A stretch of DNA of 64,000 bases from Microbacter sp049976245 (GTDB taxonomy: Bacteria > Bacteroidota > Bacteroidia > Bacteroidales > Paludibacteraceae): positions 1 through 64,000 of the forward strand of contig JBMFIQ010000004.1 in the NCBI GenBank assembly GCA_049976245.1. Direction: 5' to 3'. Position 1 is the stretch's first letter. Each line of letters starts with the position of its first letter. Both the position numbers and the translations under genes were made by a program. Shown here in pieces: positions 15,614 through 23,644 of the stretch. The notes under the pieces were generated by a model, which saw only the letters and a list, made by a program, of their open reading frames with translations, did not search any database and was not told the DNA's origin.

Positions 15614-15925
15614 TTATTTTTCTTTAATAATATAAACATCTTCGTTTGCCCTTTTCATACCATACGTTTCGCGGGCAAACTTTTCCAAATTCGCATTGTT
15701 GGTTTTTAATTCATTGATTTTCTCTACATTATTTTGAACAATCTTTCGATATTTATCAATCTCATCCTCCAGATGATGAATTTTTTGTTCATTCTCAAAT
15801 CGTTTTACTAGGTTATTTTCATCAAAGAAAGAGATCACAACAAGAAAGATTCCTCCCACAATCCAATATTTGTAGTATTGAATCCGGGTGGCCGACCACT
15901 TCAATTTCAACCAAAACCTTTTCAT
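15614..15925 (-). CDS. FtsB/DivIC-like septum formation initiator
   Basis: Single-pass membrane protein of 103 residues. A basic N-terminus is followed by one membrane segment (YWIVGGIFLVVISFF, about 20-35) and then a coiled coil (about 45-90, NEQKIHHLEDEIDKYRK...). A conserved FARETYGMKRANEDVYII tail matches the FtsB/DivIC family, which forms a complex with FtsL and FtsQ at the septum. The ATG at 15925 is directly preceded by one copy of the repeated leader, which fixes the start. rseP lies about 280 bp upstream on the same strand. Confidence 0.88.
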   Translation of the reverse strand: MKRFWLKLKWSATRIQYYKYWIVGGIFLVVISFFDENNLVKRFENEQKIHHLEDEIDKYRKIVQNNVEKINELKTNNANLEKFARETYGMKRANEDVYIIKEK

Positions 15926-16011
15926 GCGTTTATTTTTTTAATACGAAGGTCGTATGGAACTTGCCAAATAGTCATTCACTTGAGTATAAGCTATTTTTAT
16001 GGCTCGTTTCA
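15926..16011 (-). repeat. Leader repeat copy 2, upstream of the FtsB/DivIC-like gene
   Basis: On the minus strand it opens with TGAAACGAGCCATAAAAA and passes through CTATTTGGCAAGTTCCATACG to an A/T-rich end directly before the ATG at 15925. It shares about 85-90% of positions with the copy at 19278-19367 over its first 60 bases. The remaining 190 bp up to the rseP stop (16012-16204) holds no gene. Confidence 0.75.
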
Positions 16012-16204
16012 TTTTATCAAACTTTGAAATAAAAAGGTTGCTATTTACACTATGCGACAAAATCGTTGATCCATTTTCTGCCTGTCAAATGAGTAAAGCA
16101 TTGACGATGAAATTTTTTTGACGTTGTTGTTGAAATCTTTGTTTGGATTTCCAACTCAAATGGTCAAATATCCCTCAATTCAAGTATAAAAGACGAACAA
16201 TCAA

Positions 16205-17689
16205 CTATTTAAATAAATGAAACAAATCATTCCCATTTGCATAAATTAAAAGTGCCAATAAAAGGATAATCCCCACTAATTGAGCATGTTCCATAAATTT
16301 ATCACTGGGTTTGCGTCCGGTCACCATTTCGTAAAGCAAAAACAGCGTGTGTCCACCATCCAAAGCCGGAATAGGCAGAATATTCATAAAAGCCAGGATA
16401 ATGGAAAGGAAGGCGGTCAAAGCCCAGAAACTTTGCCAGTCCCAAACATTGGGAAACAAAGAACCGATCGCCCCAAAACCACCAATTTGTTTGGCTCCTT
16501 CTTTGGTGAAAACAAATTTCAATTGTTTGACATAGGATGAAAGTTTATCGACACCCATTTGAATGCCAGCGGGAATGGAAGCGATCAATCCATAATGCAC
16601 CTTTTCCGTTTTGAAATAGGTGGTAAAAGGTACCAAGCTGATGCCAATTTTACCGTTGGCATCCACCGAAATCGGTTTTGTTATGGATTTGCCGTTTCGA
16701 ATCCAAGTCAAATTGATCTGCTTGCCTTTATTTTGTTCCAAAGCCGACATAATATCCTGAGCTGCATTCATGGGTCTGTTATTGACCGCAATCACGCTGT
16801 CGCCTTTTTCCAGGCCTGCTTGTTGAGCTGGAGTTCCTTTCAAAACCTGATCGACCACAAAAGGAACGCGTGGCGACATGAATTGTTTTTCGTGAGCTCC
16901 AATGACCTGCTCGGCAAAATTTTGCGGCAAATTGATCTGAACCGTTTTCCCATCACGCAAAACGGACACCGAAGAGGCGCCGTCAATTAAAATTTTTCCA
17001 ATGGCATCGCCTGATTCAACCACCGGTTGATGATTGACATCCAATAAAATATCTCCATTATGGAAACCGTTTTTTAATGCCACTTCGGAAAACTGCATTC
17101 CCATGCGTGCATTTTGCAACGGCAAATATTCCTGCCCCCACACAAAGAGAATCATGGCGTAGATGATCAAAGCCGTAATAAAATTAACCAACACACCACC
17201 CACCATGATCAAAAGACGTTGCCATGCAGGTTTGCTTCGAAATTCCCATGGTTGAACCGATTTTTTTAATGCTTCCGTATCCATCGACTCGTCAATCATA
17301 CCGGCAATTTTGCAATAACCGCCCAAAGGCAACCATCCAATTCCCCACTCTGTCTTTTCGGGATATTTTCGCCAGTCATCTTGAGGTAGCTCTTCCATTG
17401 GAATTTCTTCCATCTCAGGTTTACCTTTGGCATTCAACACATCGTTGCCATCAGCATCTTTTTTGGGTCGATACATATCAGGCACATTGGACGAAAAAAA
17501 ACGGAACCTCCATTTGCCGTTGATTTTTTTGGCTCTCAACAGAGAAAAAGAAGGATTGAAAAACAGATAGAACTTATCGACTCGCGTTTTGAAAATTCGG
17601 GCAAAAGTAAAATGTCCAAGTTCGTGCAAAAATACCAAGATGGACAAACTTAAAATCAGTTGAGCGGCTTTAATTAAAAAAGTCTCCAT
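16205..17689 (-). CDS. rseP: Site-2 intramembrane protease RseP (M50)
   Basis: Inner-membrane zinc protease that cleaves anti-sigma factors and signal-peptide remnants within the membrane. The catalytic HELGH is at residues 22-26 in the first helix, and the second motif PIPALDGGHTLF lies in the third membrane segment near residue 440. Two PDZ-like domains lie between, the first partial near QFSEVALKNGFHNGDILLDVN and the second clear at TPAQQAGLEKGDSVIAVNN. The 494 residues exceed E. coli RseP through a loop after the first helix (FNPSFSLLRAKKINGKWRFRFF...), common in Bacteroidetes. It follows dxr by 30 bp, a widespread gene pair. Confidence 0.95.
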   Translation of the reverse strand: METFLIKAAQLILSLSILVFLHELGHFTFARIFKTRVDKFYLFFNPSFSLLRAKKINGKWRFRFFSSNVPDMYRPKKDADGNDVLNAKGKPEMEEIPMEELPQDDWRKYPEKTEWGIGWLPLGGYCKIAGMIDESMDTEALKKSVQPWEFRSKPAWQRLLIMVGGVLVNFITALIIYAMILFVWGQEYLPLQNARMGMQFSEVALKNGFHNGDILLDVNHQPVVESGDAIGKILIDGASSVSVLRDGKTVQINLPQNFAEQVIGAHEKQFMSPRVPFVVDQVLKGTPAQQAGLEKGDSVIAVNNRPMNAAQDIMSALEQNKGKQINLTWIRNGKSITKPISVDANGKIGISLVPFTTYFKTEKVHYGLIASIPAGIQMGVDKLSSYVKQLKFVFTKEGAKQIGGFGAIGSLFPNVWDWQSFWALTAFLSIILAFMNILPIPALDGGHTLFLLYEMVTGRKPSDKFMEHAQLVGIILLLALLIYANGNDLFHLFK

Positions 17690-17719
17690 TATTGAATAAA
17701 TTGATGAGAATGTAATTTG

Positions 17720-18901
17720 TTAAATTTTACGGATGTATTCTTGAGCAATCATGCGTGCTTCCTGATCGGAAGTGACAAAATCGTCATAGTTCGGATGAGT
17801 GACAAAATAAGCTTTTTCAAGCGTCATTTCAATGATTTCAGAAATTTGAACAAAAGAGATTCGATCACTTAAAAAAGCCTCAACAGCCACTTCATTGGCA
17901 GCATTTAAGACACAAGGTGCATTCCCCGCTCTTTTCAAGGCATCGAAAGCCAGTGACAAATTTCTAAATTTTTCCATGTCAGGCTGTTCAAATGTGAGCG
18001 AAGTACAGGTTGAAAAGTCAAGTCGAGGCCAAGGCGAATGAATGCGATTGGGGAATGAAAAAGCATATTGAATAGGCAATCTCATATCCGGCAGTCCCAT
18101 TTGAGCTTTCAGTGTCCCATCCACAAACTGAACCATGGAATGAATGATGGACTCCGGATGTATAACGACATCGATTTGATCGGGGGCCAAGCCAAAAAGC
18201 CAGCGAGCTTCAATCACTTCAAATCCTTTATTCATCATTGTTGCAGAATCGATGGTAATTTTAGCTCCCATTTTCCAATTAGGATGTTTCAACGCTTCCT
18301 CTTTGGTGACGTGGCGTAATTGTTCTTTAGTTTTTTGGCGGAAAGGACCACCGGAAGCAGTTAAAATGATTTTCTCCAAACCTTGTTCAGGTTCTCCGGT
18401 CAAACATTGAAAAATAGCTGAATGTTCAGAATCAACAGGAATGATTGAAGCATGAGAATCCTGAAGCAACTTTGCCATTAACTCTCCAGCGACAACCAAC
18501 GTCTCTTTATTAGCTAGTGCAATGGTTTTGCCCGATTTCACGGCCGACAACGTAGGCAATAATCCCGAATAACCGACCATGGCTGTTAAAACAATGTCAA
18601 CCGAATCCATACCGGCTATTTGCGCTACCGAATCCATGCCGGAAAAAACCTGAATAGGATAATCACGCAAGGCCTCTTTCAACGTAAAATAATGCGCATC
18701 GTTAGCAATGACCACAACGGCAGGCTGAAAATAAATCGCTTGCTGAATCAATAAAGCCACATTATTATTGGCTGTCAAAGCATATATTTCAAAAAGATCA
18801 GGATGTGTATCGATCACTTCAAGCGCTTGGGTACCAATGGAGCCCGTAGAACCTAATATAGCTATTCGTTTAATATTCAGTTGATTTTGGAAATGACTCA
18901 T
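17720..18901 (-). CDS. dxr: 1-deoxy-D-xylulose 5-phosphate reductoisomerase
   Basis: Second enzyme of the MEP isoprenoid pathway; it converts DXP to MEP with NADPH and is the fosmidomycin target. The NADPH-binding LGSTGSIGTQALEVI is at about residues 16-30. The metal/substrate segment PVDSEHSAIFQCL, the flexible-loop sequence ASGGPFR, and the HPNWKMGAKITIDSATMMNKG block are all present. The 393 residues are normal. It is the first gene of dxr-rseP, with a predicted promoter about 200 bp upstream. Confidence 0.97.
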   Translation of the reverse strand: MSHFQNQLNIKRIAILGSTGSIGTQALEVIDTHPDLFEIYALTANNNVALLIQQAIYFQPAVVVIANDAHYFTLKEALRDYPIQVFSGMDSVAQIAGMDSVDIVLTAMVGYSGLLPTLSAVKSGKTIALANKETLVVAGELMAKLLQDSHASIIPVDSEHSAIFQCLTGEPEQGLEKIILTASGGPFRQKTKEQLRHVTKEEALKHPNWKMGAKITIDSATMMNKGFEVIEARWLFGLAPDQIDVVIHPESIIHSMVQFVDGTLKAQMGLPDMRLPIQYAFSFPNRIHSPWPRLDFSTCTSLTFEQPDMEKFRNLSLAFDALKRAGNAPCVLNAANEVAVEAFLSDRISFVQISEIIEMTLEKAYFVTHPNYDDFVTSDQEARMIAQEYIRKI

Positions 18902-19106
18902 AGTTTCTGATCAGAAAATCCGTATTTTTATTTAAAGATACTTTAATTTTGGCACAATCACCATTAAGAAGCAGCATTTACATCGAACAAAGCTGACATT
19001 CAGATTGAAAATGAAGATCTTAATAAGATTTATATGCTAAGGCCAATTTCAAAACAGCCTGCATTCGATTGTTTGTAACGTCAAATGGTGCAAAAATAAG
19101 TAGTTG

Positions 19107-19137
19107 CAAAGATACGATTATTTTTCAGGACGTTCAA
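19107..19137 (-). promoter_or_regulatory. Predicted dxr promoter
   Basis: On the minus strand TTG (19137-19135), a 20-bp spacer and TATCTTTG (19114-19107). It implies a 5' UTR of about 200 nt before dxr, long for this window. A second -7-like CAAAAATA complement lies at 19098-19091. Confidence 0.5.
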
Positions 19138-19214
19138 CAATGTTTCAAACGCCTCACGTAGAATAAAAATGAGCCATTGCAATTCAATTCTTAAACATTT
19201 TTCCTTCAAAAAAA

Positions 19215-19244
19215 TTGAAGAATAACACAAATCGGCTATCTTTG
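19215..19244 (+). promoter_or_regulatory. Promoter-like sequence facing an orphan leader copy
   Basis: TTG (19215-19217), a 19-bp spacer and TATCTTTG (19237-19244) match the consensus. Transcription would run antisense through the leader copy at 19278-19367. The only ORF it meets (19264, 40 codons) is antisense to that repeat and is not convincing as a gene. Confidence 0.4.
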
Positions 19245-19277
19245 TTCAATCAGAAACGACATCATGATTCTTTTCAT

Positions 19278-19367
19278 ACGTCTATTTTTATTGTTAACAT
19301 TAAGGTCGTATGGAACTCGCCAAATAGTCATACACTTGAGCATAAGCTCTTTTTATGGCTCGTTTCA
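19278..19367 (-). repeat. Leader repeat copy 3, orphan
   Basis: On the minus strand it runs from TGAAACGAGCCATAAAAA through GAGCTTATGCTC (a 4-bp stem with 4-nt loop) and TATTTGGCGAGTTCCATACG to an A-rich end (AAAAATAGACGT) before ATGAAAAGAATC at 19277. The ORF behind that ATG stops after 13 codons. The leader has thus outlived its gene, or this copy arrived without one. Confidence 0.72.
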
Positions 19368-19658
19368 AAATAAATTAATTGAATGACAGATATCCCATGA
19401 TACTTAATACTGACTCTTTCAGCATTCATTTTTAGGCATTACACCCCTGATGCTTACAAGAAAACACATCTATTGAATTTTTGTTTTGCACAAAACAAAA
19501 AATTGAATACACTATTGATTATAAACATTTTATAATTTTTTCTCATTCCAACACGAAGAGAACAGTTACAAGCAGGACAAAATTCTCCGACAAGATCCTT
19601 TATTGTCTTAATTTAATGGCAGTTAACCCATTTTTGAAAAACCAAAAACGCATATAGC

Positions 19659-20891
19659 ATGGATTATTTTAACCTTTACACTTTTTTAGAGCAAAAAATG
19701 CGCAATGATTCAACCCGAAAAGAGATTGATGAAACCATCGAAGTGGCTGATGAATGGTTTGTTTCGAATCATTGTGACCTTTTACAAGGCAATCCTTCCG
19801 TTTTTTGCCGGCAGCATCAAATCAGCTTTGAGGATGATGCGTTTCAAAACCCCTTAAACTACTCCACCGTTGGTTTGGATGTTGTTGATTGTGATATACA
19901 TGAAAACAAACAATTTAAGATTCACATTTTCATTCCAAAAGAACAAAGAAACGAATCGGAAGCCATTATTTTATTACACGGATTTAACGAAAAAACTTGG
20001 AACAAATATTATCCCTGGGCTTACGAATTGGCAAAAAGAACGCATCAAAGCGTCATTCTGTTTCCGATTGCCTTTCACATGAATCGCGCTCCACAAACAT
20101 GGAGCGACAAACGAATCATGTTCAACTTGAGCCATGAGCGCGACCAGACTTTACCCTACAATCGATGTTCATCTTTTTCGAATGCCGCCATCAGTACACG
20201 AATGCACAATAAACCACAACGTTTCATCTGGTCGGGGCTGCAAACATATTATGATGTGGTTCAATTCGTTAAGTTATGTCATGCAGGACACTATCGATCA
20301 TTAACCACCATTCGGCAATTTCATTTTTTTAGTTATTCCATTGGCACATTTTTAGCTGAAATTCTCAAAATCAGTAATCCTGATGGTCATTTCACCCACT
20401 CCAAACTGTGTGCATTTTGCGGAGGTGCCACTTTTAATCGATTTTCACCTGTTTCAAAACCTATTCTCGATAGCGAAGCAAACATTGCCTTGTATGCTTT
20501 TCTGATTGAAAATCTTGAAAAACACCTTCTGTACGAAAAGAAACTGTATCACTTTTTAGAAGAGCACCGTGAAGGACAAATATTTAGAATGATGCTCAAC
20601 CATCACTACCTTCGTGTTGAAAGGGAAAGATTTTTCCGGTTGAATCATGCAGATATTTTTGCCATTACGCTTGAAAAAGATAGCGTTATCCCGTCGTATG
20701 AGATTTACAGTACGCTCAAAGGCGCTTATCACGACATCCCGACAAACGTCAAGGTCACTGATTTTGATTACGATTACACCCACGAAACACCTTTCCCTTT
20801 GAGAAACAGAGATCGGGACAAAATTAACGCCGCATTTGAAGAAACATTCCGGCAATTTACAGACTTTTTGCTCGGAAATCAAACAGAGTAA
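19659..20891 (+). CDS. Alpha/beta-hydrolase-like protein (probably DUF6051)
   Basis: A 410-residue cytoplasmic protein without signal peptide. The alpha/beta-hydrolase core begins near residue 105 with AIILLHGFNEKTW, the oxyanion-type HG motif. The candidate nucleophile is Ser227 in S225-Y-S-I-G229, a variant of GxSxG with Ser in place of the first Gly. Asp341 (LEKDSVIP) and His375 (DYTHETPF) are in the right order to complete a triad. A helical N-terminal domain precedes the core. I recall this as the Bacteroidetes family DUF6051, but this is from memory. Substrate is unknown. The gene stands alone, with 757 bp of intergenic DNA before it. Confidence 0.75.
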   Translation: MDYFNLYTFLEQKMRNDSTRKEIDETIEVADEWFVSNHCDLLQGNPSVFCRQHQISFEDDAFQNPLNYSTVGLDVVDCDIHENKQFKIHIFIPKEQRNESEAIILLHGFNEKTWNKYYPWAYELAKRTHQSVILFPIAFHMNRAPQTWSDKRIMFNLSHERDQTLPYNRCSSFSNAAISTRMHNKPQRFIWSGLQTYYDVVQFVKLCHAGHYRSLTTIRQFHFFSYSIGTFLAEILKISNPDGHFTHSKLCAFCGGATFNRFSPVSKPILDSEANIALYAFLIENLEKHLLYEKKLYHFLEEHREGQIFRMMLNHHYLRVERERFFRLNHADIFAITLEKDSVIPSYEIYSTLKGAYHDIPTNVKVTDFDYDYTHETPFPLRNRDRDKINAAFEETFRQFTDFLLGNQTE

Positions 20892-20915
20892 GCTGATTCG
20901 CAATGAACCAGCTTA
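20889..20915. terminator. Hairpin between convergent genes
   Basis: TAAGCTG (20889-20895) pairs with CAGCTTA (20909-20915). It overlaps the stop of the hydrolase-like gene and lies 21 bp after the stop of the convergent beta-CASP gene. No clear T-run follows in either direction, so termination activity is uncertain. Confidence 0.35.
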
Positions 20916-20936
20916 TTCGGAAAATAAAAAAGAACT

Positions 20937-22340
20937 TTAATGCAGCTCAACGGCTTCGCCTCTCTGAGGAATTTGAATAGATTGAAAACCAATCTGATGC
21001 AATTCATTGGCATAGAATTGCTGTGTTTGGTATTCACCATGAACCAAAAAAGTTTTTTGAATCAATTCCGGATTTTGACATCCCAAAAATTGCATCATTT
21101 CCTTGTAATCTCCATGGCCTGATAACGACTCAACTTTCTCAATATGAGCATTGACGGGATGTTTTTCGCCAAAAATGGAAATTTCTTTAACTCCTGTCTG
21201 AATTCGGGCTCCCAACGAAGATGGAGTACAATATCCAACCATCAAAATCGTATTCCGGTCATCTTCAATATTATTGGCCACATGATGCTTAATTCGGCCG
21301 GCTTCCATCATGCCTGAAGCTGAAATAATGATGCATGGATCTTTTTTATCATTCAGTTTTTTGGAATCTTCCACATTTTTTATATAATGCAATCCATTGA
21401 ATCCAAATGGATTAGGATCGTAAGCCATAATTTTCTTCACATCATCGTTCATGCATTCGGGATGCAGTCGATAAATGTCGGTTGCATTGACAGCCAACGG
21501 ACTGTCAACATAGATGTCAATTTTTGGCAATTTATGTTCATTGTAAAACCGATCAAGCATGTAAACAATTTCCTGCGTACGGCCAATGGCAAATGAGGGA
21601 ATAATCAGTTTACCTTTTCGATCCACGCAAGTTTCGGTCAGGATGCGCAGCAATTCCGAAGCGGTATCTTCTTCCGCGGGATGCAAACGATCACCATACG
21701 TTGATTCGGTAATCAAATAATCACATTGTGGAAAAGGATCGGGCGCCCTTAAAATGCGATGATGAGGCCGACCAATATCGCCGGTGTACGCAATGTGAAT
21801 TTTTTTATTGTTTTCCTTAATTTCCAAATTCACAACTCCACCGCCCAGTAGATGTCCGGTGTTGGTAAATTTGACATTGATTTTATCATTGATATAAAAA
21901 CGGCGATCGAGCGGAACGCCAATGAACAGTTGCATGCATTTTTCAGCATCGGTTTGATCATAAATCGGAGTGACGGGAGGCAATCCCTGACGATCCCTTT
22001 TTTTGTTGAACCATTTTACATCCAATTCCTGAATGTGAGCACTATCGGTCAACATGATGGAACACAAATCGCGCGTAGCATTGGTACAGATCACCGAACC
22101 TCTGAATCCAAGTTTGTAAGCATAGGGAATTAAACCAGAATGATCAATGTGAGCATGCGATAAAATGATGTGATCGATGGTGGCAGGATCGAATCCAAGA
22201 TCTCGGTTCATGGCATCGGTTTCCAAGCCTTTTCCTTGAAACATGCCACAATCCAACAAAATACGTTTGCCGTCATCCGTAGTGATTAAATGTTTGCTGC
22301 CGGTCACTTCACGAGCAGCCCCAAAAAACTCGATTTTCAT
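20937..22340 (-). CDS. Beta-CASP metallo-beta-lactamase-fold RNA-processing hydrolase
   Basis: Predicted zinc-dependent ribonuclease of the CPSF-73/YSH1-like group. The start MKIEFFGAAREVTGSKH gives 467 residues; five extra codons upstream are unlikely. The metallo-beta-lactamase motif HAHIDH is at residues 62-67, with later His/Asp ligands in TNTGHLLGGG and AYTGDIGRP. The beta-CASP insertion spans about 190-350, and the C-terminal RMMBL part ends with FLVHGEYQ and HGDYKEM motifs. It is monocistronic. Bacterial members are thought to act on RNA 3' ends, but targets are mostly unknown. Confidence 0.9.
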   Translation of the reverse strand: MKIEFFGAAREVTGSKHLITTDDGKRILLDCGMFQGKGLETDAMNRDLGFDPATIDHIILSHAHIDHSGLIPYAYKLGFRGSVICTNATRDLCSIMLTDSAHIQELDVKWFNKKRDRQGLPPVTPIYDQTDAEKCMQLFIGVPLDRRFYINDKINVKFTNTGHLLGGGVVNLEIKENNKKIHIAYTGDIGRPHHRILRAPDPFPQCDYLITESTYGDRLHPAEEDTASELLRILTETCVDRKGKLIIPSFAIGRTQEIVYMLDRFYNEHKLPKIDIYVDSPLAVNATDIYRLHPECMNDDVKKIMAYDPNPFGFNGLHYIKNVEDSKKLNDKKDPCIIISASGMMEAGRIKHHVANNIEDDRNTILMVGYCTPSSLGARIQTGVKEISIFGEKHPVNAHIEKVESLSGHGDYKEMMQFLGCQNPELIQKTFLVHGEYQTQQFYANELHQIGFQSIQIPQRGEAVELH

Positions 22341-22418
22341 AGTAAAGAAGATCAATTTAAAACTGGCAGTTGCATGTAACCCACAGTTTTATTGAAAAAT
22401 ACGAACATGCTCGTTCCT

Positions 22419-23378
22419 TTATTTAAATAACTGTTCATTAAGCCGATGACATGCAGGCGCTCCTCCCTGCGTTTCGTAATAATGTTGATGGTACGCTTCA
22501 GCTTTCCAGAAAGTCGTTACAGGAATCAACATGGTAGCCACATGATAACCTTTTACTGTTAAGTAATGAATGATATTTTCAGCAATATTACGTTGATAAG
22601 GAGAATCATAAAAAATCACCGAGCGGTATTGAGGTCCAATATCGACGCCTTGACCATTGGTTTGGGTAAAATCGTGCATTTCGAAAAACAACTTCACCAG
22701 GGTTTCATACGACACAATTCGAGGATTGTATTCCACCTTCACCGTTTCAAAATGGCCTGTTTTATGCGAACTTACCTCTTGATAAGTTGGATTTTTTACT
22801 TTTCCTCCCATGTACCCGACGGTTGTATTGACCACTCCTTTCTGCTGACTAAAAAAATAGTCGGTTCCCCAAAAACAACCTCCGGCAAAATAAGCCGTTT
22901 TGAGTGTATCCGTTTGTTTATATGGGACAAATACCATGGCAACGGAATTGATACAATAGCGTTTCTCTTTAGGCGTAAATCCCTCATTCAAGAATAAATG
23001 ACCCAAATGTGCGCCACAATTGGCACAAAGAACTTCCATACGTTGACCATCAGGATCGAGTTGAAATTTCAATGCACCTTTGACGGCATCATCAAAAGAG
23101 GGCCAGCCACAATCGGAAGCAAACTTATCGCTCGATAGAAATAACGGCGCATGACATTGCTTACAGTAATAAGTTCCTTTTTCAGTGGTGTTTACATAAG
23201 CCCCTATGAAGGGAGCTTCGGTTCCGTGATGAAGCATCACCTGAGCTTCTTCAGGCGATAGATGCACATATTTTGTCGGATTGTGAATAATCTGGAAAGT
23301 GTCAATTTGAGGCTGACCATATACACTTCCACTCAATAAAAAAGTCAGTATTAAGCCAATAAAATATTTAGTAATCAT
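22419..23378 (-). CDS. msrAB: Exported methionine sulfoxide reductase MsrB-MsrA fusion
   Basis: Bifunctional repair enzyme reducing both R- and S-methionine sulfoxide. A signal peptide (residues 1-21, ending GSVYGQ) predicts a periplasmic location. The MsrB domain comes first, with zinc CxxC pairs at 72/75 and 118/121 and the catalytic Cys142 in RYCINS. The MsrA domain follows from about residue 160, with catalytic Cys168 in AGGCFWGTDYFF and the usual YRSVIFY and HQ.Y segments. The order B-A is the reverse of some PilB-type fusions. No thioredoxin-like partner is adjacent, so the reductant is not known. It stands alone between the beta-CASP gene and a cation antiporter. Confidence 0.92.
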   Translation of the reverse strand: MITKYFIGLILTFLLSGSVYGQPQIDTFQIIHNPTKYVHLSPEEAQVMLHHGTEAPFIGAYVNTTEKGTYYCKQCHAPLFLSSDKFASDCGWPSFDDAVKGALKFQLDPDGQRMEVLCANCGAHLGHLFLNEGFTPKEKRYCINSVAMVFVPYKQTDTLKTAYFAGGCFWGTDYFFSQQKGVVNTTVGYMGGKVKNPTYQEVSSHKTGHFETVKVEYNPRIVSYETLVKLFFEMHDFTQTNGQGVDIGPQYRSVIFYDSPYQRNIAENIIHYLTVKGYHVATMLIPVTTFWKAEAYHQHYYETQGGAPACHRLNEQLFK

Positions 23379-23644
23379 ATACTTATATACATTTATGTTA
23401 TAAAGAATACATGCTCGTGGCGTAATTGAAACATCTTTTTCCGGGTCAAATTTAACGCTGATTTATCCGATTCGGTTAAAGGATTACATTTATTTTAGAT
23501 TCGATCATGGACTCAGATCATCGTACAAAGGTTCATTTTCCACAATTTTGAACCAACTTTTTATCATGTTACAGGCATTAAAAATGGTATAAAAAAAAGC
23601 ATCCTTGCGACATGCTAATATTTATCTTATTGATCTACATTATT

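Larger units (their letters stand above)
18902..19658 (-). other. Intergenic region upstream of dxr
   Basis: A 757-bp space between divergent genes. It holds the predicted dxr promoter (19107-19137), one orphan copy of the repeated leader (19278-19367), and a plus-strand promoter-like pair at 19215-19244. The leader copy points toward a 13-codon ORF on the minus strand (MKRIMMSFLIEQR, 19277-19236) that stops at once, so it looks like the start of a lost gene. The remaining AT-rich 290 bp before 19659 shows nothing I can identify. Confidence 0.5.

Noticed and set aside
16110..16204. Possible fifth, degenerate leader copy (CAAATGGTCA...TCAAGTATAAAAG)
   Set aside because: Only about ten consecutive bases resemble the repeat and the opening and closing parts are missing.
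19264..19386. Plus-strand ORF of 40 codons (MILFIRLFLLLTL...) behind a promoter-like sequence
   Set aside because: It is antisense to the orphan leader copy; the equivalent frame is broken in the copy at 15926-16011, so conservation is at the DNA level and not of this peptide.
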